A stretch of DNA of 64,000 bases from Stenotrophomonas panacihumi (GCF_001431645.1 NZ_LLXU01000052.1:1-64000); one strand, 5' to 3'; shown: positions 28,581-41,132, counted from the first letter of the stretch. Notes: generated from the letters alone by a model not told the origin. Made by a program: numbers and translations.

Positions 28581-30047
28581 CTAGAGCCCGAGCGCCTTCG
28601 CCACGCCCGCGCCATACGCGGGATCGGCGCGCTCGCAGTTGCCGATATGCCGGCGTTTGATGAACTCGGGCGCATCGCCCATCGCCCGCGCGGTGTTCTC
28701 GAACAGCACTTGTCGCTGCGCGTCGGACATCAGGCGGAACAGGTTGCCGGGCTGGGTATACCAGTCATTGTCGTCGTCGCGGAAATTCCAGAAGTCGCCA
28801 CCGCCGGCGTCGATCGGCAGCGGCGGGTCGCGGTAGGCCGGCTGCTCGGACCACAGCCCGTAGCTGTTGGGCGTGTAATGCCGCGTGCCGCCGTAGTTGC
28901 CGTCCACGCGCATGGCGCCATCGCGATGGTTGCTGTGCACCGGGCAGCGTGCCGCGTTCACCGGCACCTGGTGGTGGTTCACGCCCAGGCGGTAACGCTG
29001 CGCGTCGGAGTAGGCGAACATGCGCGCCTGCAGCATCTTGTCGGGCGAGATGCCGATCCCCGGTACCAGGTTGTTCGGTGCCATCGCGCATTGCTCGACG
29101 TCGGCGAAGTAGTTGTCCGGATTCCGGTTCAGTTCCATCTCGCCGACCTCGATCAGCGGATAGTCCGCATGCGGCCAGATCTTCGTGAGGTCGAACGGGT
29201 GGTAGGGCACCTTGTGCGCGTCGGCCTCCGGCATGACCTGCACGTACAGCGTCCAGCGCGGGAACTCGCCGCGCTCGATCGCCTCGTACAGGTCGCGCTG
29301 GTAGCTCTCGCGATCCCGGCCGATCATGGCGGCCGCCTCGGCGTCGGTGAGGTTGCGCACGCCCTGCTGGGTGCGCCAGTGGAACTTCACCCAGCTGCGC
29401 TGGCCCTGCGCATCGACCAGGCTGTAGGTGTGCGAGCCGAAGCCATGCATGTGGCGATAGCCGGCGGGAATGCCGCGTTCGCTCATCACGATGGTGATCT
29501 GGTGCAGCGCCTCGGGGAGCAGGGTCCAGAAATCCCAGTTGTGCGCGGCCGAGCGCAGGTTGCTGCGCGGGTCGCGCTTCACCGCCTTGTTGAGGTCGGC
29601 GAACTTGCGCGGGTCGCGCACGAAGAAGACCGGCGTGTTGTTGCCCACCAAGTCCCAGTTGCCTTCCTCGGTGTAGAACTTCACCGCGAAGCCATGGATG
29701 TCGCGCTCGCCGTCGGCGGCGCCGCGTTCACCGGCCACCGAGGAGAAGCGCACGAACACGTCGGTGCGCTTGCCGGCCTCGCCGAACAGCCTGGCGCGCG
29801 TGTGCCGGGAAAGATCATGGGTCACGGTGAAGTGGCCAAAGGCGCCGGACCCCTTGGCATGCATGCGGCGCTCGGGAATGACCTCGCGATTGAGGTTGGC
29901 GAGTTTTTCTATCAGCCACACGTCCTGCATCAGCAAGGGACCGCGCGGGCCGGCGGTCAGGCTGTTTTCGTTGTCGACGACCGGCGCGCCGAAGGCGGTG
30001 GTCAGCGGGCATTGTCCGGGTTGGCTGCCGGAAGCGGGCTTGCTCAT
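28581..30047 (-). CDS. Monofunctional heme catalase
   Basis: 488 aa small-subunit catalase that dismutates H2O2. Distal H63 lies in [13 protein letters not shown], the catalytic Asn is in [13 protein letters not shown] (residues 136-137), and the proximal heme ligand Tyr is in [14 protein letters not shown]. The C-terminus ends at the length expected for small-subunit enzymes without a flavodoxin domain. ATG 30047 is the family start. A GATCG-GTG-CGATC inverted repeat at 30138-30150 lies about 90 bases upstream and may be regulatory. Two catalases of different classes within 5 kb suggest strong peroxide defence. Confidence 0.97.
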   Translation of the reverse strand: MSKPASGSQPGQCPLTTAFGAPVVDNENSLTAGPRGPLLMQDVWLIEKLANLNREVIPERRMHAKGSGAFGHFTVTHDLSRHTRARLFGEAGKRTDVFVRFSSVAGERGAADGERDIHGFAVKFYTEEGNWDLVGNNTPVFFVRDPRKFADLNKAVKRDPRSNLRSAAHNWDFWTLLPEALHQITIVMSERGIPAGYRHMHGFGSHTYSLVDAQGQRSWVKFHWRTQQGVRNLTDAEAAAMIGRDRESYQRDLYEAIERGEFPRWTLYVQVMPEADAHKVPYHPFDLTKIWPHADYPLIEVGEMELNRNPDNYFADVEQCAMAPNNLVPGIGISPDKMLQARMFAYSDAQRYRLGVNHHQVPVNAARCPVHSNHRDGAMRVDGNYGGTRHYTPNSYGLWSEQPAYRDPPLPIDAGGGDFWNFRDDDNDWYTQPGNLFRLMSDAQRQVLFENTARAMGDAPEFIKRRHIGNCERADPAYGAGVAKALGL

Positions 30048-30196
30048 CGGGAGTGTCCTGCAGGAAAGAGTCCGCAGGCTACGTCCATGCCGGATGCCGG
30101 GAAATCGAATTCCGGCACTGCTTCGATGAAAAAAATGGATCGGTGCGATCTTTCCCAGGTATCGCGACGGACGATGCCTGCCCGTGCGCGTTGGCG

Positions 30197-32785
<2,589 letters not shown>

Positions 32786-32874
32786 GGAACCTGCTGCAGG
32801 GGGACGGCGCGGCGCGTGGCCAGCGAGCAGGCAAGTGTAGTGGATGCGCCCGCCGCCGAGCCGCCGCTTTCGCC

Positions 32875-34239
32875 TCAGCCAGGGCCCAAACGGCGCAGCG
32901 GCGGGAAGGCGCGCTGTAGGCAATCCATGCGTTCGCAGGTCAGGCAACCCGGGCCGATCGGCACCGCGCTGCCGCCTTGCAGATCCAGCCCGCGCGAATA
33001 CACCCAGCGCCCGGCATGGCGCAGGTCGCAACCCAGCGCCAGCGCGAAGGTCTTGCGCGGCTGCCCGAAGCCCGGCGGCCCGCTGCTGACCTGCCGCGCC
33101 AGCCAGAAATGCTGGCGACCATCGGGCATCCGCGCGACCTGGGTAAGGATGCGGCCGGGCTGGTTGAACGCCTCGTACACGATCCACAGCGGGCAGGTGC
33201 CGCCGACCTGCGAGAAGTGGAAATCGGTGGACGAATGCCGCTTGGAGACGTTGCCCGCGCGGTCTACGCGCATGAAGAACACCGGCAGCCCCGGGGCGTT
33301 GCGTCGCTGCAGCGTGCTCAGGCGATGGCATACCGCCTCGAAGCCGACCGCGAAGCGCTGCGCCAGCCATTCGATGTCGTAGCGGCTGTCCTCGGCGCTG
33401 CGCAGGAATTCGCCGTAGGGCATCACCAGCGCGCCGGCGTAGTAGTTGGAGAAGCCGATGCGTGCCAGCGCGATGCGTTCGGCATCGTCGAAGCCGGCGC
33501 GGGCGATCAGCAGGTCGATCAGCGTGCCGTGTTCCAGCAGCGCCAGCTGCGCGGCCATCTGGAACGCCTGCTGGCCCGGCTGCAGCCAGGCCGGCAGCCA
33601 CAACGTGCGGGTGGCGGCGTCGTACATCCGCTTGTCGCCGGCCTGTCCGTCCACGCGCACGCGCAGGCCGTGGCGGTCGGCGAGCAGCTGGCGCAGGCGC
33701 GGGGCGAGGGTGTCCGGCGTGAGGCCGTGCTCGGCGTAGAGCGCTTCGGCGCGCTCATCCAGCTCGGGGATGTAGTTGCGCTCGCGGTTGAAGTGGTCGC
33801 GCACGTGGTCGCCGGGGGACAGCAGCGGCGTGGCGCCGTGGCTGCCGCCCAGCTGCAGTTCCAGCGCGGCGGCGCGTTCCTGCAGGTGGCGGTGCTCACG
33901 GTGCAGGTCGAGCAGGGCGTTGGCCACCTGCGGCAGGTTGCCGGCCAGGGCGCGCAGCTCGGTCGGGCTGACGGCGGTATGGCCGAGCGCGCGCAGGGTG
34001 TCCTCGAGCGGGTCGACCAGGGCGGCCGGGTCGTCGCGATCCAGCAGGCCGCCGATCTCCCCGAGCGTGTCCTTCAGCCGCTGCTGCACCGCCAGGGTGA
34101 GCGGGCGCTGGTTGCGCTCGATCTGGTTCAGGTAGCTCGGCGAGAGCCCGAGCCGCCGCGCCAGCTCGGCCTGGGTCAGGCCATGGCGCTGGCGCAGGCG
34201 CTGCAGGCGCAGCCCCAGCTGGCGTTGGGAGACAGGCAT
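32875..34239 (-). CDS. SAR-type XRE regulator (short-chain acyl-CoA responsive, RamB/PrpR/ScfR-like)
   Basis: 454 aa. N-terminal XRE helix-turn-helix (residues 8-65: [21 protein letters not shown]), a middle domain related to ImmA/IrrE metallopeptidases but with a degenerate zinc motif, and a C-terminal domain with Cys349 and a C432-x2-C435-x4-C440 cluster. In mycobacterial PrpR, comparable cysteines hold a 4Fe-4S cluster and the protein senses acyl-CoA. It is divergent from the mmsA operon and a TTCGCA array lies between them, so it probably controls that operon and itself. Confidence 0.92.
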   Translation of the reverse strand: MPVSQRQLGLRLQRLRQRHGLTQAELARRLGLSPSYLNQIERNQRPLTLAVQQRLKDTLGEIGGLLDRDDPAALVDPLEDTLRALGHTAVSPTELRALAGNLPQVANALLDLHREHRHLQERAAALELQLGGSHGATPLLSPGDHVRDHFNRERNYIPELDERAEALYAEHGLTPDTLAPRLRQLLADRHGLRVRVDGQAGDKRMYDAATRTLWLPAWLQPGQQAFQMAAQLALLEHGTLIDLLIARAGFDDAERIALARIGFSNYYAGALVMPYGEFLRSAEDSRYDIEWLAQRFAVGFEAVCHRLSTLQRRNAPGLPVFFMRVDRAGNVSKRHSSTDFHFSQVGGTCPLWIVYEAFNQPGRILTQVARMPDGRQHFWLARQVSSGPPGFGQPRKTFALALGCDLRHAGRWVYSRGLDLQGGSAVPIGPGCLTCERMDCLQRAFPPLRRLGPG

Positions 34240-34240
34240 C

Positions 34241-34330
34241 TTCGCAAACTTCGCAGAATGTTGTTCGCAGCTTAGCGCGATTAAGCGCCGGATGGGCTGA
34301 ATCCCGGTGGGCGTTTGCGAACAATGCGAA
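34241..34330. promoter_or_regulatory. TTCGCA repeat array, candidate operator of the SAR regulator
   Basis: TTCGCA occurs at 34241-34246, 34250-34255 and 34264-34269 on the plus strand, and as its complement TGCGAA at 34316-34321 and 34325-34330. On each side two copies sit exactly 9 bases apart, and the outermost sequence TTCGCAAAC is mirrored as GTTTGCGAA. The first copy begins 2 bases from the regulator start, the last ends 28 bases from mmsA. This resembles RamB-type sites, which carry a TTTGCAAA-like core. Confidence 0.7.
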
Positions 34331-34357
34331 CATTCTTCCGCTGCCGGTGTCATCCCC

Positions 34358-35863
34358 ATGAGCGAGTCCATCTCCCGCGTCTCCCTGCTGATCGACGGCG
34401 AATTCGTCGAATCGGCCTCCACCGACTGGAAGGACGTGGTCAACCCCGCCACCCAGGCCGTGCTGGCGAAGGTGCCGTTCTGCACCAGCGCCGAGGTCGA
34501 TGCCGCCGTCGCCGCCGCCAGGGAGGCCTTCAAGACCTGGCGCAAGACCCCCATCGGCACCCGCGCGCGCATCTTCCTGAAGTACCAGCAGCTGATCCGC
34601 GAGCACATGGGCGAGCTGGCCGCGCTGCTCACCGCCGAGCAGGGCAAGACCCTGCCCGACGCCGAGGGCGACGTGTTCCGTGGGCTGGAAGTGGTGGAGC
34701 ACGCCGCGGCCATCGGCAACCTGCAGCTGGGCGAGCTGGCCAACAACGTCGCCACCGGCGTGGACACCTACACGCTGATGCAGCCGCTGGGCGTGTGCGC
34801 CGGCATCACCCCCTTCAACTTCCCGGCGATGATCCCGCTGTGGATGTTCCCGATGGCGATCGCCACCGGCAACACGTTCGTGCTCAAGCCGTCCGAGCAG
34901 GACCCGATGGTCACCATGCGGCTGGTCGAACTGGCCCTGGAAGCCGGCATTCCGAAGGGCGTGCTCAACGTCGTGCACGGTGGCCCGGACGTGGTGAACG
35001 CGATCTGCGACCACCCGGACATCAAGGCGGTGTCGTTCGTCGGTTCGACCAAGGTCGGCACCCACGTCTACCACCGCGCCTCGCTGGCCGGCAAGCGCGT
35101 GCAGTGCATGATGGGCGCGAAGAACCACGCCGTCGTGCTGCCGGACGCCAACAAGGAACAGACCCTCAACGCGATGGCCGGCGCGGCGTTCGGCGCGGCG
35201 GGCCAGCGCTGCATGGCCGCCTCCACGCTGGTGCTGGTGGGCGAGGCGCGCAGCTGGATTCCCGAGCTGGTGGCCAAGGCGAAGACGCTGAAGGTCAACG
35301 GCGGCACGGAGAGCGGCACCGATGTCGGCCCGCTGATTTCCTGCGCGGCGCGCGAGCGCGTCGAAGGCCTGATCGCCTCGGGCATCGAACAGGGCGCCAC
35401 GCTCGAACTGGACGGCCGCAAGCCGCACGTGGCCGGTTACGAGCAGGGCAACTTCGTCGGCCCGACGATCTTCTCCGGCGTCAAGCCGGGCATGCGCATC
35501 TACGACGAGGAAATCTTCGGGCCGGTGCTGGTCATCCTCGAAGCCGAAACGCTCGATGACGCCGTCGCCCTGGTCAACGCCAACCCGAATGGCAACGGCA
35601 CCGCGCTGTTCACCCAGTCCGGCGCGGCCGCGCGCAAGTTCCAGGAAGACATCGACGTCGGCCAGGTCGGCATCAACGTGCCGATCCCGGTGCCGGTGCC
35701 GCTGTTCTCCTTCACCGGTTCGCGCGCTTCCAAGCTCGGCGACCTCGGCCCGTACGGCAAGCAGGTGGTGATGTTCTACACCCAGACCAAGACCGTGACC
35801 GCGCGCTGGTTCGACGACAGCACGCTGGGCCACGGCGTCAACACCACCATCAACCTGAAGTGA
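34358..35863 (+). CDS. mmsA: CoA-acylating methylmalonate-semialdehyde dehydrogenase
   Basis: 501 aa aldehyde dehydrogenase that turns methylmalonate semialdehyde into propionyl-CoA (and malonate semialdehyde into acetyl-CoA). Catalytic C285 is in GQRCMAAS. The usual ALDH general-base Glu segment is replaced by MGAKNHAVV, the hallmark of CoA-acylating MMSDH. The ending [16 protein letters not shown] is typical. ATG 34358 fits the family; the in-frame start at 34307 would cover the operator. First gene of the valine/isobutyrate operon. Confidence 0.97.
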   Translation: MSESISRVSLLIDGEFVESASTDWKDVVNPATQAVLAKVPFCTSAEVDAAVAAAREAFKTWRKTPIGTRARIFLKYQQLIREHMGELAALLTAEQGKTLPDAEGDVFRGLEVVEHAAAIGNLQLGELANNVATGVDTYTLMQPLGVCAGITPFNFPAMIPLWMFPMAIATGNTFVLKPSEQDPMVTMRLVELALEAGIPKGVLNVVHGGPDVVNAICDHPDIKAVSFVGSTKVGTHVYHRASLAGKRVQCMMGAKNHAVVLPDANKEQTLNAMAGAAFGAAGQRCMAASTLVLVGEARSWIPELVAKAKTLKVNGGTESGTDVGPLISCAARERVEGLIASGIEQGATLELDGRKPHVAGYEQGNFVGPTIFSGVKPGMRIYDEEIFGPVLVILEAETLDDAVALVNANPNGNGTALFTQSGAAARKFQEDIDVGQVGINVPIPVPVPLFSFTGSRASKLGDLGPYGKQVVMFYTQTKTVTARWFDDSTLGHGVNTTINLK

Positions 35864-35868
35864 CCGCC

Positions 35869-37050
35869 ATGAATGCCGCGATGAATTTGCCGTTCGACAC
35901 GGCCGACCTCAACGAAGAGCAGGAGGCGTTCCGCCAGGCCGCGCGCGAGTTCGCGCAGAAGGAACTGGCCCCGCATGCCGCCAAGTGGGACGAAGAAGGC
36001 CACTTCCCGCGCGAGGCGCTGGCCAAGGGCGGCGAGCTGGGCTTCTGCGGCCTGTACACCGACGAGGCGTACGGCGGCCTGGGCCTGAAGCGCCTGGATT
36101 CGGCGATCGTGTTCGAGGAGATGGCGGCGGTCGATCCTTCGACCTCGGCGTTTTTCTCCATCCACAACATGGCGACCTGGTTGATCGCCAGCTTCGCCCA
36201 GGAACCGGTGCGCCAGCACTGGGGCCCGCTGCTGACCAGCGGCGAGAAGCTGGCCTCATATTGCCTCACCGAGCCGGGCGCCGGCTCCGACGCCGCCGGG
36301 CTGAAGACCCGCGCGGTGCGCGAGGGCGATGAGTACGTGCTCGACGGCAGCAAGGCCTTCATCTCCGGCGCCGGTTCCACCGACGTGCTGGTGGTGATGG
36401 CGCGCACCGGCGAAGAGGGCGCGCGCGGCATCAGCGCCTTCGTGGTGCCGGCCGATGCCAAGGGCATCAGCTACGGGCGCAAGGAAGAGAAGATGGGCTG
36501 GAACAGCCAGCCCACCCGCGGCGTCACTTTCGAAGGCGTGCGCATTCCGGCGGGCAACCTGCTCGGCAAGGAAGGCGAGGGCTTCAAGCTGGCGATGAAG
36601 GCGCTGGACGGCGGCCGCATCAATATCGCGGCCTGCTCGCTGGGCGCCGCGCAGGGCGCGCTGGATGCGGCGCGCCGCTACATGGGCGAACGCCGCCAGT
36701 TCGGCAAGAAGCTGGCCGATTTCCAGGCGCTGCAGTTCAAGCTGGCCGACATGGCGACCCAGCTGGTCGCCGCCCGGCAGATGGTGCACACCGCCGCGCG
36801 CAAGCTCGATGCCGGCGCGCGCGACGCCACCGTGTGGTGCGCGATGGCCAAGCGCTTCGCCACCGATGCGGGCTTCGCGATCTGCGACGAGGCGCTGCAG
36901 ATCCACGGCGGCTATGGCTACATCCGCGAGTACCCGATCGAGCGCCTGCTGCGCGACAGCCGCGTGCATCGCATCCTGGAAGGCACCAACGAGGTGATGC
37001 GCATGATCATCGCCCGCCACCTGCTGAGCACCGAGGAGGAACTGCGATGA
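35869..37050 (+). CDS. Acyl-CoA dehydrogenase, isobutyryl-CoA dehydrogenase type
   Basis: 393 aa FAD enzyme. Segments YCLTEPGAGSDAAGLKT (FAD/substrate), MGWNSQPTRGVTFEGVRIPAGN and a late LEGTNEVMRM with the catalytic Glu position are classic. The operon context (valine degradation) suggests isobutyryl-CoA to methacrylyl-CoA; 2-methylbutyryl-CoA is also possible. ATG 35869 lies 5 bases after mmsA's stop. The 3' end overlaps the next gene by four bases (ATGA). Confidence 0.93.
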   Translation: MNAAMNLPFDTADLNEEQEAFRQAAREFAQKELAPHAAKWDEEGHFPREALAKGGELGFCGLYTDEAYGGLGLKRLDSAIVFEEMAAVDPSTSAFFSIHNMATWLIASFAQEPVRQHWGPLLTSGEKLASYCLTEPGAGSDAAGLKTRAVREGDEYVLDGSKAFISGAGSTDVLVVMARTGEEGARGISAFVVPADAKGISYGRKEEKMGWNSQPTRGVTFEGVRIPAGNLLGKEGEGFKLAMKALDGGRINIAACSLGAAQGALDAARRYMGERRQFGKKLADFQALQFKLADMATQLVAARQMVHTAARKLDAGARDATVWCAMAKRFATDAGFAICDEALQIHGGYGYIREYPIERLLRDSRVHRILEGTNEVMRMIIARHLLSTEEELR

Positions 37051-37844
37051 GCGATTGGCTGCAGCGCGAGCACACCGGCCTGAAGGTCGAGCGCGATGGG
37101 CATGTCGCCCTCGTGACCCTGAGCCATCCGCCGGCCAACACCTGGACCGTGCACAGCCTGGCGGCGCTGCGCGACCTGGTGAAGGCGCTCGATGCCGACC
37201 GTGGCATCTACGCGCTGGTGGTGACCGGCGAGGGCGAGAAGTTCTTCTCCGCCGGCGCCGACCTCAAGCAGTTCGCCTCCGGCGACAAGGGCGCCGCGCG
37301 CGAGGCGGCGCGTCGTTTCGGCGAGGCGTTCGAGGCCTTGAGCGCGTTCCGCGGCGTGTCCATTGCCGCGATCAACGGTTATGCGATGGGCGGCGGGCTG
37401 GAATGCGCGCTGGCCTGCGACCTGCGCATCGCCGAGTCGCATGCGCAGATGGCCTTGCCGGAAGCCACCGTGGGCCTGCTGCCGTGCGCGGGCGGCACGC
37501 AGAACCTGCCGCGCCTGGTGGGCGAGGGCTGGGCGAAGCGGATGATCCTGCTGGGCGAGCGCGTGGATGCGGACACCGCGCTGCGCATCGGCCTGGTCGA
37601 AGAAGTGGTGGGCAAGGGCGAAGCGAAGGCGCGCGCGCTGGAGTGGGCGCACAAGGCCGGCAAGCAGAGCCCGGGCAGCGTGGCGGCGTGCAAGACGCTG
37701 GTGCAGTCCACCCGCCATGGCAGCCACGCCGCGGCGCTGGTCGCCGAGCGCGAGGCGTTCGTCGACCTGTTCGATACCGCCGACCAGGTCGAAGGCGTCA
37801 ACGCCTTCCTGGAAAAGCGCGCCGCGCAGTGGACGAACGCATGA
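37047..37844 (+). CDS. Enoyl-CoA hydratase
   Basis: 265 aa crotonase-fold protein. The two catalytic Glu positions are present (GGGLECALACD and LPEATVGLLPCAGG), as in true hydratases, and the oxyanion-hole residues are in SAGADLKQF and GYAMGGG. In this operon it most likely hydrates methacrylyl-CoA to 3-hydroxyisobutyryl-CoA. Overlaps both neighbours by four bases (ATGA). Confidence 0.93.
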   Translation: MSDWLQREHTGLKVERDGHVALVTLSHPPANTWTVHSLAALRDLVKALDADRGIYALVVTGEGEKFFSAGADLKQFASGDKGAAREAARRFGEAFEALSAFRGVSIAAINGYAMGGGLECALACDLRIAESHAQMALPEATVGLLPCAGGTQNLPRLVGEGWAKRMILLGERVDADTALRIGLVEEVVGKGEAKARALEWAHKAGKQSPGSVAACKTLVQSTRHGSHAAALVAEREAFVDLFDTADQVEGVNAFLEKRAAQWTNA

Positions 37845-38992
37845 ACATCGCCGACGCCCACGAAGCCCCGGTGCTGTTCGAAACCCGCGACGGCCAGGCA
37901 GGCCATCGCATCGGCATCGCCACGCTCAACGCGCCGAAGACGCTCAACGGCCTCTCGCTGGACATGACGCGGCTGCTCGACGCGCAACTGCGGGCCTGGG
38001 CGGCCGACGACACGGTGGCCTGCGTGGTGCTGCGCGGCGCCGGCGACAAGGCGTTCTGCGCCGGCGGCGACCTGCATGGCCTGTACCGCAGCATGGTCGA
38101 GTACCGCCAGTCCGGTGCCCGCGACATCACCGCCAACCGCCATGCCGCGCAGTTCTTCGAGGAGGAATACCGCCTCGACTACTTCATCCACACCTATCCC
38201 AAGCCGATCCTGTGCTGGGGCCACGGCATCGTGATGGGCGGCGGCATCGGGCTGATGTCCGGCGCCAGCCACCGCGTGGTCACCGAACGCTCGAAACTGG
38301 CGATGCCGGAAATCACCGTGGGCCTGTTCCCGGACGTCGGCGGCAGCTGGCTGATGCGGCGCGTGCCGGGCGGCGCGGGCATCTTCCTCGCGCTGACCGG
38401 TGCGCCGTTGAACGCCAGCGACGCGATCTACGCCGGCTTGGCCGATTACCAGCTGGAGCACGCGCAGTACGACGCGGTCATCGATGCGCTGGCCGCGCAT
38501 GCATGGCGCGGCGATGCCACGCAGGATCGCGCCCGCCTGGGCGAATTCCTGCAAGGCCTCGCCCAGCCACTCTCGCCCGGTCCGCTGCAGATGCACGCCG
38601 AGCTGATCGAACACCTGGTGTCCAGCGGCTCGCTGGAGCAGGTGGTCTCGGCGATCGGCGCGCTGTCCAGCGAAGACCCGTGGTTGCAGACCGCGCGCGC
38701 CACGCTGGCCGCCGGTTCGCCCGGTTCGGCGCGCCTCGCCTGGGCGTTGCAGCACAGCGATGACACCCGCACCCTGGCAGGAACGTTCCGCACCGAGTAC
38801 GTGGTGGCGCTGCATGCCGCCGCGCACGGCGATTTCGCCGAGGGCATCCGCGCACTGCTGATCGACAAGGATCGCCAGCCGCACTGGAATCCGGCGCTGC
38901 TGGCGCACGCCGATGCGGCGTGGGCCGAAACCTTCTTCCAATCCCCCTGGACGGCCGCGGCGCACCCGCTGGCCGACCTGGGCCACGCCTGA
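37841..38992 (+). CDS. 3-hydroxyisobutyryl-CoA hydrolase
   Basis: 383 aa crotonase-fold protein longer than a hydratase, matching the HIBCH family. GHGIVMGGGIGLMSGASHRV and PEITVGLFPDVGGSWLMRR carry the family's Glu and Asp used to release CoA. It makes free 3-hydroxyisobutyrate, the MmsB substrate, and avoids build-up of toxic methacrylyl-CoA. Start ATG 37841 overlaps the previous stop. Confidence 0.93.
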   Translation: MNIADAHEAPVLFETRDGQAGHRIGIATLNAPKTLNGLSLDMTRLLDAQLRAWAADDTVACVVLRGAGDKAFCAGGDLHGLYRSMVEYRQSGARDITANRHAAQFFEEEYRLDYFIHTYPKPILCWGHGIVMGGGIGLMSGASHRVVTERSKLAMPEITVGLFPDVGGSWLMRRVPGGAGIFLALTGAPLNASDAIYAGLADYQLEHAQYDAVIDALAAHAWRGDATQDRARLGEFLQGLAQPLSPGPLQMHAELIEHLVSSGSLEQVVSAIGALSSEDPWLQTARATLAAGSPGSARLAWALQHSDDTRTLAGTFRTEYVVALHAAAHGDFAEGIRALLIDKDRQPHWNPALLAHADAAWAETFFQSPWTAAAHPLADLGHA

Positions 38993-39005
38993 CGGAGACA
39001 TTGCA

Positions 39006-39893
39006 ATGAGCCGGATCGCTTTCATCGGACTGGGCAACATGGGCGGGCCGATGGCCGCCAACCTCGCCAAGGCCGGTCACGTGCTGCGCGTGTTCGACCT
39101 GGTGCCCGCCGCGCTGGAGGCCGCCGTGGCCGCCGGCGCCAGCGCCGCCACTTCGGCTGCCGATACGCTGGCCGACGCCGAGGTGGTCATCTCGATGCTG
39201 CCGGCGAGCCGCCACGTCGAAGGCCTTTACCTCGGCGAGCACGGCATCCTGGAGAAGATCCCGGCCGGCGCGCTGGTGATCGACTGCAGCACCATCGCCC
39301 CGGCCAGTGCGCGCAAGGTGGCCGAAGCCGCGGCCGCGCGTGGCCTGCAGATGCTCGACGCGCCGGTCTCCGGCGGCACCGCCGGCGCGGCCGCCGGCAC
39401 GCTGACCTTCATCGTGGGCGGGGGCGCCGAGGCGCTGGAACGCGCGCGGCCGTTCCTGCAGGCGATGGGCAAGAACATCTTCCACGTCGGCGACAGCGGC
39501 GCGGGGCAGGTGGCCAAGCTGTGCAACAACATGGCGCTGGGCGTGATCATGGCGGTGACCGGCGAGGCCATCGCGCTGGGCACGGCGCACGGGCTGGATG
39601 CCAAGGTGCTCTCGCAGATGATGGCGGTGAGCACCGGCCGCAGCTGGGCCACCGAAGTGTGCAACCCGTGGCCGGGCGTGCTGGAGAATGCGCCGGCCTC
39701 GCGCGGGTATACGGGCGGCTTCGGCAACGACCTGATGCTCAAGGACCTGGGGCTGGCGGTGGAGGCGGCGATGGGCGTGGGCGCTTCGATCCCGCTGGGC
39801 GAGCTGGCACGCAATCTCTATGCGATGAACAGCCGCGCCGGCAACGGCAAGCTGGATTTCTCCTCGGTGGTGAAGCTGGTCTCCGAGAACTGA
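39006..39893 (+). CDS. mmsB: 3-hydroxyisobutyrate dehydrogenase
   Basis: 295 aa. N-terminal Rossmann fold GLGNMGGPMAANL, substrate motif DAPVSGGTAGA, catalytic Lys in AGQVAKLCNNM. It oxidises 3-hydroxyisobutyrate to methylmalonate semialdehyde with NAD+, which MmsA then uses. This closes the five-gene set from isobutyryl-CoA to propionyl-CoA. It begins 13 bases after the hydrolase stop with GGAGA upstream. A strong hairpin follows at 39902-39940. Confidence 0.96.
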   Translation: MSRIAFIGLGNMGGPMAANLAKAGHVLRVFDLVPAALEAAVAAGASAATSAADTLADAEVVISMLPASRHVEGLYLGEHGILEKIPAGALVIDCSTIAPASARKVAEAAAARGLQMLDAPVSGGTAGAAAGTLTFIVGGGAEALERARPFLQAMGKNIFHVGDSGAGQVAKLCNNMALGVIMAVTGEAIALGTAHGLDAKVLSQMMAVSTGRSWATEVCNPWPGVLENAPASRGYTGGFGNDLMLKDLGLAVEAAMGVGASIPLGELARNLYAMNSRAGNGKLDFSSVVKLVSEN

Positions 39894-39901
39894 GGAGGGC
39901 G

Positions 39902-39940
39902 ACGCATCGCGCCGCGGGGGAGGGCCCGCGGCCGATGCGT
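39902..39940 (+). terminator. Two-tier GC hairpin ending the valine operon
   Basis: ACGCATCG (39902-39909) pairs with CGATGCGT (39933-39940), and CCGCGGG (39912-39918) pairs with CCCGCGG (39925-39931) around a GGAGGG loop. It begins 8 bases after mmsB. No T-run follows, so it may act as a 3' stabiliser or a factor-dependent end rather than a classical terminator. Confidence 0.6.
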
Positions 39941-40031
39941 GCAGCCACGAACGGACCCGAGCCACCCGCGTGTAATAGTCTCCGCGCGCACCGGCCGCCT
40001 ATCGTGGCGGCCAGTTCAAGGAACATGCGCG

Positions 40032-41048
40032 ATGGGACACGACCACAACCACGCCCCCAGCGAGATCCGCCACGAGAAGCCGCTGTGGTGGGCACTCGCC
40101 CTCACCGGCAGCTTCCTCGTCGCCGAGATCGTCGGCGCCTTCGTCACCGGCAGCCTGGCGCTACTGTCCGATGCCGCGCACATGGCCACCGACACGCTCG
40201 GCCTGATGATCGCGCTGGTCGCCGTGCGCCTGAGCCGCCGCCCGCCCGATGCCAAGCGCACCTATGGCTACGCGCGGCTGGAGGCGCTCGGCGCGCTGGC
40301 CAACGGTGCGCTGCTGTTCGGCGTCGGCGCCTACATCCTGTGGGAGGCCGCGCAGCGCTTCCGCACGCCGCAGGCGGTGGGCGAGACCGGCATGCTGGTG
40401 ATCGCCGCTTTCGGCCTGGTGGTCAACCTCATCGCCATGCGCCTGCTGCGTGCCGGCGCCGGCGAGAGCCTCAACGTGAAGGGCGCCTACCTGGAAGTGT
40501 GGAGCGACATGCTCGGCTCGGTGGCGGTGATCCTCGGCGCGCTGGCGATCCGCTTCACCGGCTGGCAGTGGATCGACCCGGTGCTGGCGGTGCTGATCGG
40601 CCTGTGGGTGCTGCCGCGCACCTGGTTGCTGCTGCGCGAGGCGTTCAACGTATTGCTGGAAGGCGTGCCCAAGGGCGTGGACCTGGCGGCGGTGCGCGCG
40701 GCGTTGTGCGCGCAGCCCGGCGTGGTGGACGTGCACGACCTGCACGTATGGGCGCTGGCCTCGAGCACGCCGGCGTTGACCGCGCATGTCGTGGCGGCGG
40801 AGGGTACGGACAGCGACGGCCTGCGCCGCGCGCTGGCCACGCTGCTGCACGCGAAGTTCGAGATCGACCATGTGACGCTGCAGGTCGAAGCCGACCACTG
40901 CGGCGATGCGTGCGCGGTGCAGGCGGGGAAGGGGCATGCGGCGCATGGCGCGCACGACCATGCCGGGCATGCGCATGACGACGACCACGGCCACGACCAC
41001 GACCACGGCGCCGATGCGCAGGGGCATCACGGGCATACGCATCGCTGA
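40032..41048 (+). CDS. Cation diffusion facilitator (CzcD/DmeF-type metal exporter)
   Basis: 338 aa with six membrane helices. Helix 2 carries HMATD and helix 5 carries the matching Asp (EVWSDMLGSV), the HxxxD/HxxxD-type metal site of zinc-transporting CDF proteins. Both ends are His-rich: MGHDHNHAPSEIRHE at the start and a long DHGHDHDHGADAQGHHGH tail. A cytoplasmic dimerisation domain follows the helices. Substrates are likely Zn2+, Co2+ or Ni2+. It is probably a single gene with its own promoter in 39941-40031. Confidence 0.93.
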   Translation: MGHDHNHAPSEIRHEKPLWWALALTGSFLVAEIVGAFVTGSLALLSDAAHMATDTLGLMIALVAVRLSRRPPDAKRTYGYARLEALGALANGALLFGVGAYILWEAAQRFRTPQAVGETGMLVIAAFGLVVNLIAMRLLRAGAGESLNVKGAYLEVWSDMLGSVAVILGALAIRFTGWQWIDPVLAVLIGLWVLPRTWLLLREAFNVLLEGVPKGVDLAAVRAALCAQPGVVDVHDLHVWALASSTPALTAHVVAAEGTDSDGLRRALATLLHAKFEIDHVTLQVEADHCGDACAVQAGKGHAAHGAHDHAGHAHDDDHGHDHDHGADAQGHHGHTHR

Positions 41049-41084
41049 GGTGCGCACGCGGGGTTGCGCCTGCGAGGCCTCAAG

Positions 41085-41112
41085 AAAAACGCCGCCCGAA
41101 GGCGGCGTTTTT
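41085..41112. terminator. Bidirectional rho-independent terminator
   Basis: AAAAACGCCGCC and GGCGGCGTTTTT form a perfect 12-bp stem around CGAA, with A- and T-tracts for both strands. It lies 36 bases after the cation exporter and 20 bases before the end of the minus-strand FadB-like gene. Confidence 0.95.
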
Positions 41113-41132
41113 CATTGCATGGGCAGCGACCC

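Noticed and set aside
30138..30150. GATCG-GTG-CGATC inverted repeat upstream of the catalase as an OxyR site
   Set aside because: It does not follow the ATAG-N7-CTAT pattern and the arms are only 5 bp; noted in the catalase entry but not claimed as an OxyR operator.
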